A stretch of 64,000 nucleotides of DNA from Noviherbaspirillum pedocola (GTDB taxonomy: Bacteria; Pseudomonadota; Gammaproteobacteria; Burkholderiales; Burkholderiaceae_D). The notes beneath the pieces were generated by a model that saw only the letters and a program-made list of their open reading frames with translations, did no database searches and was not told where the DNA came from. The DNA lies in NCBI RefSeq assembly GCF_016632335.1, contig NZ_JAEPBG010000012.1:62001-126000 (forward strand), read 5' to 3'. Shown piece by piece: positions 8,385 through 17,076 of the stretch (its first letter is position 1; the number at the start of each line of letters is the position of its first letter). Position numbers and translations under genes: made by a program.

Positions 8385-10289
8385 TCAGCGACTGCGCGAC
8401 TCGATCTCTTCCCAGCGCTCCAGGCTTTCCATCAGCTCGACATCGATCTGCGCGAAGCGCTCACCCAGGCGTCGCGCCTCCTCCGGCTCGCGCTGATAAA
8501 TCTGCGGATCGGCAAGACGTTCGGAGATGGTTTTCTGCTCGGCTTCCAGGTCCGCGATGCGCTGCGGCAGTTCCTCGAGTTCACGCTGTTCACGGTAGCT
8601 GAGCTTTTTCGGCTTGGCGCTCACGGCATCCTTGGGCGCTTCCTTCACCGGCTTTGGCTCGGTGCGCGCGGGCTTGGGCGCCGGAGCCGGGGCCGCCGGG
8701 CGCATCCGTTCCCAGTCGCTGTAGCCGCCGACGTATTCGCGCCAGTTGCCTTCGCCTTCAGCGACGATCACCTGCGTGACGACATTGTCGAGAAACATCC
8801 GATCGTGGCTGACCAGGAATACCGTGCCGCTGTAGTCCTCGAGCAGCTCTTCCAGCAACTCCAGCGTATCGATGTCCAGGTCGTTGGTCGGCTCGTCCAG
8901 CACCAGCACATTCGCTGGCCTGGCGAACAGACGCGCCAGCAGCAGCCGGTTGCGCTCACCGCCGGATAGCGATTTCACTGGCGAGCGAGCCCGCTCGGGC
9001 GCAAACAGGAAATCGCTCAGGTAGGTCATCACATGCTTGCGCTGGCCATTGATCTCGACCCAGTCGCTTCCCGGGCTGATCGTGTCGGCAAGGCTCGCCT
9101 CCTCGTTGAGCTGCGCGCGCATCTGATCGAAATAGGCAACCTGCAGCCGCGTACCTTCGCGCACGGTGCCGGCATCCGGCTTTTCCTCGCCGAGAATCAG
9201 CTTCAGGAGTGTGGTCTTGCCGGCGCCGTTCGGGCCGATCAGGCCAACCTTGTCGCCGCGCATGATCGTGGCGCTGAAATGGCGAACGATCTGTTTGCTG
9301 CCGAAAGCCTTGCTGACATCGGTGAGCTCGGCAACGATTTTCCCGGACCGGTCGCCGGTAGAGATATCCAGACGCACCTGACCCTGCTGGTCGCGCCGCT
9401 GGCTGCGCTGCACCCGCAAATCCTCCAGCCGCCTGACCCTGCCCTCGTTGCGGGTGCGGCGCGCTTCCACGCCCTTGCGTATCCACACCTCTTCCTGCGC
9501 CAGAAACTTGTCGAATTTCGCATTCTCGACCGCCTCGATTTCCAGCAATTCGGCCTTGCGCCGCTGATAGGCGCTGAAATTGCCGGGAAAGGACAGCAGG
9601 CGTCCGCGGTCCAGCTCGATGATGCGGGTGGCGACATTGTCGAGAAAACGGCGATCGTGGGTGATGAATAACACGCTGCCCTTGAATTCCTTGAGCAGGC
9701 CTTCCAGCCACTGGATCGAGGTGAAATCCAGGTGGTTGGTTGGCTCGTCCAGCAGCAGTACGTCCGGCGCGCTGACCAAAGCACAGGCCAGGGCCACCCG
9801 CTTCTGCATGCCGCCGGAGAGTGTGCCTATGCGGGCATTGCGGTCCAGGCCGAGGCGGTCGAGCGTGGTGTCGACCCGATTGCCCAGATTCCAGGCATCG
9901 GCGGCGTCGAGCTGCGTCTGGATGCGGTGCATGCGCTCCATGACGGCTTCATCATTGCCGCCTCCCAGCTCGGTGGTCAGGCTTTCATACTCGGTCAGCA
10001 AGGTCTGGAGTCCGCCGAGTCCGGAAGCGACCGCGTCGAACACCGAAGCTTCCGCATCGAATTGCGGCTCCTGTTCGACATAGGCAATTTTCACGCTTTG
10101 TTGCATCACCAGAAGGCCATCGTCCAGTCGCGATTTCCCGGCGATGACCTTCAGCAGCGACGACTTGCCGGTGCCATTGCGCCCGATCAGGCCGACACGT
10201 TCGCCGGCTTCAAGGGAAAACTCTGCATGGTCGAGCAACGCGACGTGCCCGAACGCCAGTTGCGCATTGGAAAGAGAGATGACTGCCAT
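8385..10289 (-). CDS. uup: Uup, ABC-F family ATPase
   Basis: This soluble protein has tandem ABC cassettes and no membrane domain. ABC-F proteins act on the ribosome, and Uup is also linked to suppression of transposon excision. The 634 aa match E. coli Uup. Cassette 1 has GRNGTGKSS, signature LSGGMQKRVALA and LLLDEPTNHLD. Cassette 2 has GPNGAGKTT, LSGGERNRLLLA and LVLDEPTNDLD. The linker between them is Arg-rich. After a Pro/Ala/Lys-rich spacer, the last 75 residues form the coiled-coil C-terminal domain typical of Uup. The ATG at 10289 starts the first cassette (MAVISLSNAQLAFG). The open frame continues upstream into non-homologous sequence. Confidence 0.93.
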   Translation of the reverse strand: MAVISLSNAQLAFGHVALLDHAEFSLEAGERVGLIGRNGTGKSSLLKVIAGKSRLDDGLLVMQQSVKIAYVEQEPQFDAEASVFDAVASGLGGLQTLLTEYESLTTELGGGNDEAVMERMHRIQTQLDAADAWNLGNRVDTTLDRLGLDRNARIGTLSGGMQKRVALACALVSAPDVLLLDEPTNHLDFTSIQWLEGLLKEFKGSVLFITHDRRFLDNVATRIIELDRGRLLSFPGNFSAYQRRKAELLEIEAVENAKFDKFLAQEEVWIRKGVEARRTRNEGRVRRLEDLRVQRSQRRDQQGQVRLDISTGDRSGKIVAELTDVSKAFGSKQIVRHFSATIMRGDKVGLIGPNGAGKTTLLKLILGEEKPDAGTVREGTRLQVAYFDQMRAQLNEEASLADTISPGSDWVEINGQRKHVMTYLSDFLFAPERARSPVKSLSGGERNRLLLARLFARPANVLVLDEPTNDLDIDTLELLEELLEDYSGTVFLVSHDRMFLDNVVTQVIVAEGEGNWREYVGGYSDWERMRPAAPAPAPKPARTEPKPVKEAPKDAVSAKPKKLSYREQRELEELPQRIADLEAEQKTISERLADPQIYQREPEEARRLGERFAQIDVELMESLERWEEIESRSR

Positions 10290-10395
10290 GATGATTCCGT
10301 AGTGGGATGAAGCGAAGACAAGCGCGCATTGTACCGGCCCGGCGCACCTCCATCCGGGCGCCACTGGCTTGAACGGCAATTCCATTTGCCACCTC

Positions 10396-10404
10396 TGATA
10401 CAAT
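10396..10404 (+). promoter_or_regulatory. Extended -10 promoter candidate for the tRNA gene
   Basis: TGATACAAT is an extended -10 (TGn plus TACAAT). Transcription would start about 97 bases before the tRNA, leaving a 5' leader for RNase P. It overlaps the region upstream of uup on the other strand. Confidence 0.4.
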
Positions 10405-10507
10405 TGCGCGTCGGTTTTGCCGGACCAGCTTGTCCGGCGCCAAGTTCCGGCGGCGCTGTGTACCACGCACGCCACCTCTGCCCGGAACAGCCGGCAAGCC
10501 AGTGCGT

Positions 10508-10582
10508 CTCGCCGTAGTTCAATGGATAGAACGAGTGCCTCCTAAGCGCTAGATCTGGGTTCGATTCCCGGCGGCGGGACCA
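10508..10582 (+). tRNA. tRNA-Arg (anticodon CCU)
   Basis: All arms can be folded by eye. The acceptor is CTCGCCG with CGGCGGG (one T-G pair), followed by discriminator A and an encoded CCA. The D-stem is GTTC/GAAC, the anticodon stem AGTGC/GCGCT with loop CTCCTAA, and the T-arm CTGGG-TTCGATT-CCCGG. The anticodon CCT reads the Arg codon AGG. Length is 75 nt with a 4-nt variable loop. Confidence 0.95.
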
Positions 10583-10903
10583 GTTGCTTTAGTCATGCCT
10601 TTGCACGGCTCCCGGTTGCGGTGCCATGCAAGCGCAGACAGGCTGCCCGATCAGTTCCCGTCCCTTTTCCCGCCCCCTTTTCCCGACCCCTTCTCCCCGC
10701 CCACTTCGCCCGGACACTGCACGCTGCGCCCCTTCATGCACAAGCGACATCCCTCCGTCGTAACGACTGTTGTGTAGCGCAGCAAAATACCGTTAAACGG
10801 ATAAATGGAACGAAATATTGCCTGTGTTCAATGATATATTGCCGCTCGTTATGATTTAACGTCGCTGCTTATCATAGACAAGCCGTTTATCGGAATCCCT
10901 CGC
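10583..10903. other. Intergenic region tRNA-Arg / fimV-like gene
   Basis: This 321-base region has two halves. The left half contains a pyrimidine-dominated tract (10655-10703) made of C-runs and T-runs and is almost free of G. The right half (about 10780-10900) is AT-rich and probably carries the promoter of the fimV-like gene, but I could not fix a -35/-10 pair. There is no credible ORF. Confidence 0.6.
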
Positions 10904-12718
10904 ATGGCGCATTCAGGAAGATTGTTCAGACCGGGAAAACTTATCGGCATTGCATTGGCCATGTCGTGCGCCAATGCGCATGCGCTCGGACTCGGCAATC
11001 TCGTCCTGCACTCCCATCTCGGCATGGCCCTGTCGGCTAGCGTCGAGGTCAATGGTGTCGATACGGAAAATCAGCCCAATCTCTGCCTGCGCAGCCGGCT
11101 GGAGTCGCTCGATGGCAGGCTTCTGACGGTGCCGCAGTCGACGATGGTCCGCAAAGGCGATGTCGGAGAACTCCGGATCCGCTCCAGGGAACCCGTCGAA
11201 GAGCCAGCGGCTACGCTGAGCATTGAAATTGGCTGTGGCGCCACGGTCCGGCGCGAGTTCGCGATTCTTCTCGACCCGGCGCCGGCCCAGGCCGCCATGC
11301 CAGCAATGCTTGCGCCAGCAGTCAGCGGCACGCAGGAATCCACGAATGCAAGCTCGGGCCGCAGCAAGGCAAAGCCGGCTGGGGCCCTAGCCTCTCCCAA
11401 GCGTTCTGTCTCCCCGATCATGAAGGAAAAGGAAGGCGCGGCAAGCGTATTGCACCTTTCGGCCCCGACGCAGCCCGAACCGCAGGTCATCATCGCGGCT
11501 GAACCGACGCGCCTGAAAATGACGGAAACCCTGTCGGAAGCGCAGCTTGCCGCCGATCCGGCGCGGCGGGAAGCCATGCGGGCAGACCAGAAACGCGTGG
11601 CCGCTCTGCTTCGCGGTGAAGATCCGTACCAGGCCATGGAATTCCGCCTGCGCGAAGCGCAGGTGCGTGAGAAAGCCATGCGCCAGGAAGCGACCCTGTC
11701 GAAACAGCAAAGTGCTGCCGATCACCAGGCGCTCGACAACGCAAAACGGCAGCGCTGGATCGATGCCTTGCTCGTCGGTTTGGCATCCGCGCTTCTGGCG
11801 CTTGGCGCCCGCGCGGCCTGGCTGCGCTGGGGCAGTGTTAGGGAACGGCAGGTGCAAGAGCCTTTTTCTCTGGAATCCGTCGGTACCGATTTGCATGACT
11901 CGCCGGCAAAGTCGCTACGGGCAAAAGACATATCGCCGCAAGCGCTTGAGACCGGTGAACCGGCACCATTGAAGGCCGATGCCGTCAATCCGAATCCCTC
12001 GGTTCCGGGTTTTCCCGCGGTCGCCGATTCTGCCACCGACTTGCTCGTGAGGCCCTCCTCCGAGGAACCGAGTCGGGAAAAGCCTGCCGCGCCGCTCGAT
12101 TTCGGCTTCGTCTGGCACGAGTCGAAGGAAACGGTCATGACTGCGGAACCGTTCGCACTGGCTGCCGACGAAGCCGGCAATGAACGTGATTGGCTCAGCG
12201 ATGCCGCCATCGACACGCCGCCACTGACGCTGCAACCTAGCGAATCCGCTGCGGAGATCGCCACCTTGCTGCTTGGCGTGGAAATCTGGATGACGGATCA
12301 CAATCCGCTGCGCGCCATCGGCATGCTGGAACCCGTTTGCGCACAGGAACCGCAATTGTCGCCAGCGCCGATGCGTTACCTGATCGAGCTGTATCGCATC
12401 GTTGGCAATGAGGAAAAACTGGCGGCCACGCAAACGCGATTTGCCTCCCATTTCCCACTTGCCCGCGCCCCGGAACATGCCGGCTGGCAGCACGACGCCG
12501 CTGCCTCTGGTCTGGTGGAGTTTCCGGAAATTCTTGCCGAAATCGAGCAGTTGCGCGACAGCGACGACTTCCTCGGCTACCTGCAGAGTTTGCTGCTGCG
12601 GGAACAAGGCTTCGACTTCCCGACCTACCGCGACATCATGCAGCGCATTGCCGAAGCCATGGAATTGCAGCAACAGCGCGACATGGCGGACATGAGCCTG
12701 GATTTCCAGCATGACTAA
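10904..12718 (+). CDS. FimV/HubP-like membrane protein
   Basis: This is a 604-aa protein with a signal peptide (cleavage probably after AHA, residue 27). The FimV-type N-terminal domain follows, starting LGLGNLVLHSHLGMALSASVEV. After a Pro/Ala-rich region and a charged coiled-coil stretch (about 205-280), one membrane helix lies at about 284-306. A long acidic cytoplasmic part follows, with TPR-like helices near residues 445-520 and a C-terminal helical segment. FimV proteins organise type IV pili, type II secretion and cell poles. No LysM motif is evident, and it is shorter than typical FimV (over 900 aa). The GspE-like ATPase downstream supports a pilus or secretion link. Confidence 0.75.
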   Translation: MAHSGRLFRPGKLIGIALAMSCANAHALGLGNLVLHSHLGMALSASVEVNGVDTENQPNLCLRSRLESLDGRLLTVPQSTMVRKGDVGELRIRSREPVEEPAATLSIEIGCGATVRREFAILLDPAPAQAAMPAMLAPAVSGTQESTNASSGRSKAKPAGALASPKRSVSPIMKEKEGAASVLHLSAPTQPEPQVIIAAEPTRLKMTETLSEAQLAADPARREAMRADQKRVAALLRGEDPYQAMEFRLREAQVREKAMRQEATLSKQQSAADHQALDNAKRQRWIDALLVGLASALLALGARAAWLRWGSVRERQVQEPFSLESVGTDLHDSPAKSLRAKDISPQALETGEPAPLKADAVNPNPSVPGFPAVADSATDLLVRPSSEEPSREKPAAPLDFGFVWHESKETVMTAEPFALAADEAGNERDWLSDAAIDTPPLTLQPSESAAEIATLLLGVEIWMTDHNPLRAIGMLEPVCAQEPQLSPAPMRYLIELYRIVGNEEKLAATQTRFASHFPLARAPEHAGWQHDAAASGLVEFPEILAEIEQLRDSDDFLGYLQSLLLREQGFDFPTYRDIMQRIAEAMELQQQRDMADMSLDFQHD

Positions 12719-12771
12719 TCCAGCAGCTCTCATGTAGAGTTGCGTTTTTTCATCTACCAATTTTTACAACC

Positions 12772-13767
12772 ATGTTTCCACACCGACTCGTGCGCTCGGC
12801 ACTGCTCGTATGCGCCTGCGTTGCCACTTCATGCTGGGCTGCGGCTGATGAAACCGCGGAAATCTCGAAATTGATGCGCAACGGGCAGTATGCGGAAGCG
12901 ATGAGCCGCATTGATGCCGCCCTGACAAGCAAGCCGAACGATCCGCGTCTGCGCTTTTCCAAGGGCATGCTGCTGGCGCAGCAGAACAAGTCGACCGAGG
13001 CCATTGCGGTGTTGCTGAAACTGACCGAAGACTTCCCCGACCTGCCTGAACCCTACAACAATCTCGCGGTGCTGTACGCCGCCAACGGTCAATATGAAAG
13101 CGCCCGCATCGCGCTCGACAAGGCGATTGCGAACAACCCTTCCTACGGCACCGCTTACGAGAACCTCGGCGACGTGTATGCCGAGTTGGCGCGCCAATCC
13201 TACGACAAGGCAGTAAAGATGGATGCCGCCAATACCACGGCGAAGACCAAGATGGCCCGCCTCGGCGGTGCGCCGGCGGTGACACAGGTAGCACACTCCG
13301 CACCGGCAGCCAAACCGGCCGCGGTCGCAGTGAACCCAGCGCCGACGCCAACGAGCGTCAAGCCGGTCGGGGAAAAGACCCCCATCGACAAGTCGGCGGA
13401 GAAAACACTGGCAGCCGACGCCGGAAAGCATGGGCAAGATGACGTGCTGGCGGCAGTCAGAACCTGGGCCCGTGCCTGGAGCGCGCGCGACATGAAAGCC
13501 TATCTAGGCGCCTACAGCGACGACTTCAAGACACCGCGCGGGCTGACACATGAGGCGTGGGTAAACGAGCGCACCGCGCGCATCACGGGCAAGAAGCAGA
13601 TCCGCGTGGATATCGAGGCGCCCGAAGTCAGGATGGACGGCGACAGCGCCACCGTGAGCTTCCGCCAGCTGTTCAAATCCGATCGCTTGACCGCTACCGA
13701 TCGGAAAACGCTGGTACTCGTCAAGCGCGACGGCCAGTGGCGCATACGCGAGGAACGCGCAAGCTGA
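12772..13767 (+). CDS. Exported TPR protein with NTF2-like C-terminal domain
   Basis: The 331-aa protein has a signal peptide (cleavage after WAA, about residue 23). Three to four tetratricopeptide repeats (about 30-145) follow, then a Pro/Ala-rich linker and a C-terminal 100-residue domain. That domain contains VRTWARAWSARDMKAYLGAYSDDF, typical of SnoaL/NTF2-like modules fused to periplasmic proteins. It probably acts in the periplasm as a protein-interaction factor. There is no clear Shine-Dalgarno sequence before the ATG. It lies 53 bases after the fimV-like gene and is probably co-transcribed with it. Confidence 0.75.
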   Translation: MFPHRLVRSALLVCACVATSCWAAADETAEISKLMRNGQYAEAMSRIDAALTSKPNDPRLRFSKGMLLAQQNKSTEAIAVLLKLTEDFPDLPEPYNNLAVLYAANGQYESARIALDKAIANNPSYGTAYENLGDVYAELARQSYDKAVKMDAANTTAKTKMARLGGAPAVTQVAHSAPAAKPAAVAVNPAPTPTSVKPVGEKTPIDKSAEKTLAADAGKHGQDDVLAAVRTWARAWSARDMKAYLGAYSDDFKTPRGLTHEAWVNERTARITGKKQIRVDIEAPEVRMDGDSATVSFRQLFKSDRLTATDRKTLVLVKRDGQWRIREERAS

Positions 13768-13789
13768 ATACGCTCTAGCAAACCATCCT

Positions 13790-13808
13790 TGGCGGGAACT
13801 CCCCGCCA
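13790..13808. terminator. Short hairpin between convergent genes
   Basis: TGGCGGG (13790-13796) pairs with CCCGCCA (13802-13808) over a 5-nt loop, just between the stop codons of the TPR gene and the GspE-like gene. No T-run follows on either strand, so termination here would be inefficient or need Rho. Confidence 0.3.
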
Positions 13809-13816
13809 CTCCCGGA

Positions 13817-16192
13817 TCAGATGGTGCGGATCTGATCCCAGTCGGTATGGCCCTGCAGGACTTTCTGTATGCCGTCCTGCCGCATGGTGATCATGCCTTC
13901 CGCCCTCGCCTGCCGGACGATCTCTTCAACATTGGCGCCGGCGAGGATCTTGCGCTTCACCGCGGGACTGTTTCTCAGCAGCTCGTGCACGCCCAGGCGT
14001 CCCTTGTAACCGCTGCCATCGCATTCCTCGCAGCCGCAGGCGCGGCGCAACACGATGGCGCCACTGCGGTCGCCATGCGCGCTGCGCCATTCGGACAATA
14101 CCTGCGCCGGATCGAGCTCGGTGTCGGCACAGTATTCCTGCGCCAGCATGTCCAGTTCCTCCCGGGTCGCGACCGAGCTTGTGCGGCAGGCGGTGCACAG
14201 GCGCCGCGCCAGCCGCTGGCCGACCACACCGAGCAGGGCGTCTGCGAAATTGAAAGGATCCAGCCCCAGGTCGAGCAGACGCACGACGCTTTCCGCGGCG
14301 CTGTTGGTGTGCATGGTCGACAGCACCAGATGGCCGGTCAGCGATGCTTCGATCACAGTCTGCGCGGTTTCCTTGTCGCGGGTTTCACCAACCATGATCA
14401 CATCCGGATCGGCGCGCAGGAAGCTGCGCAGCACCGTCGCGAAAGTCCAGTCGATGCGCGGCTGCACCTGCACCTGGCGCAGGCCTTCCTGGGTAATCTC
14501 GACCGGGTCTTCCACCGTCCAGATCTTGCGGTCCGGCGTGTTGATGTGAGACAGGATCGAATGCAGCGTCGTGGTCTTGCCTGAGCCGGTCGGGCCGCAC
14601 ACGAAGAACAGGCCGTGCGAGCTTTCGGCGATCTTGCGGATGCCGTCCAGCGCGTAGCCGGACAAACCCAGGTTGTCCATCGGCACCGCCTTGGGTTCGG
14701 CGAGGACACGCATCACCACGTCTTCGATGCCTTCGGTGGTCGGCATGGTCAGCACCCGCAACTCGATGCGAGCCGGGCCGAACTGGGAGAAATCGAGCTT
14801 GCCATCCTGAGCGCGGCGTTTTTCCGAGATGTCGAGCCGGCTCATGATCTTCAGCCGGGATACCAGCGCATTGCGGAAGTTGGCCGGAATCTCGGAATAC
14901 AGCTGCATGCGGCCATCCTTGCGAAAGCGCACCCGGGTCGGCCGATTGCCCTTCATGTTTTCAATGTGGATGTCCGAGGCGCCTTCATCATGCGCATCCA
15001 TGATGATCTTGTTGACCAGGCGCACCAGGGTATTGTCCGAGTCGGATACATCGTCGAACTGCGGCGCCGTGATGGCCGGCGTGAGATCGACGCTGCCGAG
15101 CTCGAACACCAGGTCTTCCATGGTCTCGCGCATGCCCTGGGTGCCGTAATACTTGCGGATGGCCGAGGCGAGGTCGTCGGAGGAGGACATGACCGGATCG
15201 ATCTTCAGCTTGGTCGCAAAGGCCAGCGACTGCACCGCTTCCGCATCCAGCGGATTTTCCATGGCCACCACCAGGCGCGATTCGGTCCGGTACAGGGGCA
15301 TCACCTGATGCTTGCGCACCAGGTCGGGTGGCACTGCCTTGATCAGATTGGGATCGAAATCGAACTTGCGCAGCACCACCATCGGGATGCCGAGCTTCTG
15401 CGCCAGCACGCGCCGCAATACATCGCGGCTGACCACGCGCATGTCGACCAGGATCTCGCCAAGATGGATCTTCCGGTCCTTCGCCTGCAGATCGAGCGCT
15501 GCCTGCAATTGCTCGCCGTTGATCAATCCTTCCTGCAGCAGCGCCTCGCCCAGCCGCATGTGCGGCATTTCCCGCTGCGCCTGCAACGCCTTTTCGATCT
15601 GCTCCTGAGTGACGATATGCTGCTTCTGCAGATAGTCACCCAGCCGCTGGGCACGTAATTCCTCCTGTCGCTTCAGGCCCTGCTCCAGCTTGTCCGGGGA
15701 TAGCAAGTTCTCATTGACGAGCAGGCTTCCAAGCTGGTCGCCGATGCGGTAGCTCACGATCGCGCCGCTGGGAATGAACCAGCGCTGGACATCGGCGCCG
15801 TAACTGCACAGGAACAGGAACAGCCCGACCTCCTGGTGCACGCAGCCCAGCGTTTCTGCGATCAAACTTTCGCCATTGCGGAATTCGATATTGCAGCGCT
15901 GACGCAGCGCTGCCGAGGTGGGCTGCATGCCGGCGGCATTCAATTCCAGGCGCTTCAGGACGATAGCTCTGGACAAGCGCAGGCTCTTGATCTCGGCGAA
16001 GGTGAACACGGCAGCCGCGGCAGCGCCCTTTTCCTGGAAATGCAGGCGTTGCTGCTCGGCATCGAAGGCAACCAGCGCACCCTGCTTGCGCCGTCCGTCT
16101 TCAAGCAGGAGTACACCAGGTTCAGCTTCTGCGTGCGGCAGGGAATCTGCATCGAAATGCGGCGGGATCGGCCAATCTATCGTGGAAGTCAT
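13817..16192 (-). CDS. GspE/PilB-family secretion ATPase with extended N-terminus
   Basis: This is a 791-aa member of the hexameric ATPases that power type II secretion and type IV pilus assembly. About 150 N-terminal residues form a beta-rich region that I cannot assign with confidence. Repeated MshEN/GspE-N modules follow, with motifs RLGDYLQKQ, RLGEALLQEG and HLGEILVDM. The C-terminal ATPase has Walker A GPTGSGKTTTLHS, an Asp-box/Walker B region ending in ADPDVIMVGETRD, and a four-Cys zinc-binding element. The ATG at 16192 is preferred. A TTG at 16237 would extend the frame by 15 non-conserved residues. It converges with the FimV-like/TPR pair. No other secretion genes are present. Confidence 0.88.
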   Translation of the reverse strand: MTSTIDWPIPPHFDADSLPHAEAEPGVLLLEDGRRKQGALVAFDAEQQRLHFQEKGAAAAAVFTFAEIKSLRLSRAIVLKRLELNAAGMQPTSAALRQRCNIEFRNGESLIAETLGCVHQEVGLFLFLCSYGADVQRWFIPSGAIVSYRIGDQLGSLLVNENLLSPDKLEQGLKRQEELRAQRLGDYLQKQHIVTQEQIEKALQAQREMPHMRLGEALLQEGLINGEQLQAALDLQAKDRKIHLGEILVDMRVVSRDVLRRVLAQKLGIPMVVLRKFDFDPNLIKAVPPDLVRKHQVMPLYRTESRLVVAMENPLDAEAVQSLAFATKLKIDPVMSSSDDLASAIRKYYGTQGMRETMEDLVFELGSVDLTPAITAPQFDDVSDSDNTLVRLVNKIIMDAHDEGASDIHIENMKGNRPTRVRFRKDGRMQLYSEIPANFRNALVSRLKIMSRLDISEKRRAQDGKLDFSQFGPARIELRVLTMPTTEGIEDVVMRVLAEPKAVPMDNLGLSGYALDGIRKIAESSHGLFFVCGPTGSGKTTTLHSILSHINTPDRKIWTVEDPVEITQEGLRQVQVQPRIDWTFATVLRSFLRADPDVIMVGETRDKETAQTVIEASLTGHLVLSTMHTNSAAESVVRLLDLGLDPFNFADALLGVVGQRLARRLCTACRTSSVATREELDMLAQEYCADTELDPAQVLSEWRSAHGDRSGAIVLRRACGCEECDGSGYKGRLGVHELLRNSPAVKRKILAGANVEEIVRQARAEGMITMRQDGIQKVLQGHTDWDQIRTI

Positions 16193-16509
16193 CGGGAAAG
16201 TCGCTGCGGCTGTGAGACTTGGGAAAAGCAGTGGCAAACTGGCTGTTACTTTACATCAAGTCCAATGGCACTGCGCCGATAGGCGAACAAATACGACTAA
16301 GAGAGAGCTGATCGAGCAGAAAACTGTTGCTGGTAAATGCATGTAACAAGGATCGCCTTACGGACCTTGCCAGTCTTACCATCCTCGAGTTGCATGCCAT
16401 TCACAACCCGACCCGTGTGTGTCCATGGAGCGGCGATGCCACGGTGCGATGGCGTACAGACAATATTCCGTGCCGCTCGTACGCTTATCGTATTGCCTCA
16501 GGAGGAACC
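16193..16509. other. Divergent intergenic region GspE-like ATPase / glycine-zipper lipoprotein
   Basis: The 317 bases must hold both promoters. AT-rich segments occur near 16240-16345. I see no clear -35/-10 pair, terminator or ORF. The only firm signal is GGAGGA at 16501-16506, the ribosome binding site of the lipoprotein gene. Confidence 0.5.
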
Positions 16510-16986
16510 ATGAACATCCAACGCTTCAGCATCGTTTCGCTGCTGGCCGCTTCCGCGCTCGTCGCGGGCTGCGCCGCGCAAGGCCCGGGCTACTATCCTG
16601 CACCCGCCACTTCGGCAACCTATCCGCCGCCTGCCAGCCAGGGACGCTACGCGGCCTATGGCGTCGTTGATTCGATCCAGGTGGTCAATACCGGCGGTGG
16701 CGGCGGCATCGGCGCGGGTGCGCTGATCGGCGGTGTGGTTGGCGGCATTCTTGGCAATCAAGTCGGCGCCGGAACCGGCCGCGGTGTCGCAACGGCAGCT
16801 GGTGTCGTTGGCGGCGCGGTTGCCGGAAATCAGATCGAGAAGAATGCAAAACCGCAGGGCACCGCATACCAGATCGGTGTGCGCATGGATAACGGTACTT
16901 ACCAGACCTTTACACAGGAATCGGTTGGCGACCTGAATATCGGCAATCGAGTACGGATTGATAACGGCAGGGTGTATCGCTACTGA
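16510..16986 (+). CDS. Outer-membrane lipoprotein with glycine-zipper domain (SlyB/Pcp-like)
   Basis: The 158-aa precursor has a lipoprotein signal peptide ending in the lipobox LVAGC (Cys at 20). A Tyr/Pro/Ala linker follows, then a glycine-zipper 2TM domain with repeated GGVVGGILGNQVG-type motifs (about 70-115). The C-terminal beta region ends VRIDNGRVYRY, like 17-kDa surface-antigen/SlyB proteins. GGAGGA 4 nt before the ATG at 16510 fixes the start, and the longer open frame from 16327 is not used. It is probably an envelope-stabilising lipoprotein. A strong terminator follows. Confidence 0.9.
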   Translation: MNIQRFSIVSLLAASALVAGCAAQGPGYYPAPATSATYPPPASQGRYAAYGVVDSIQVVNTGGGGGIGAGALIGGVVGGILGNQVGAGTGRGVATAAGVVGGAVAGNQIEKNAKPQGTAYQIGVRMDNGTYQTFTQESVGDLNIGNRVRIDNGRVYRY

Positions 16987-17009
16987 AATCGCTCGCCTGA
17001 TTCAGGCAG

Positions 17010-17054
17010 AAACGAAAAAGCCGCAGGCGCTCAACGCTTGCGGCTTTTTCGTTT
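17010..17054. terminator. Strong bidirectional terminator
   Basis: Twenty paired bases (17010-17029 with 17035-17054, one G-T) surround a 5-nt loop, with A-rich and T-rich ends. It separates the lipoprotein gene from the convergent isomerase gene. Confidence 0.93.
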
Positions 17055-17076
17055 CTACGACTCGACGAGCGCGCCG

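Noticed and set aside
16193-16237. TTG start at 16237 for the GspE-like ATPase
   Set aside because: It adds 15 residues without similarity; the ATG at 16192 is simpler, though neither has a good Shine-Dalgarno.
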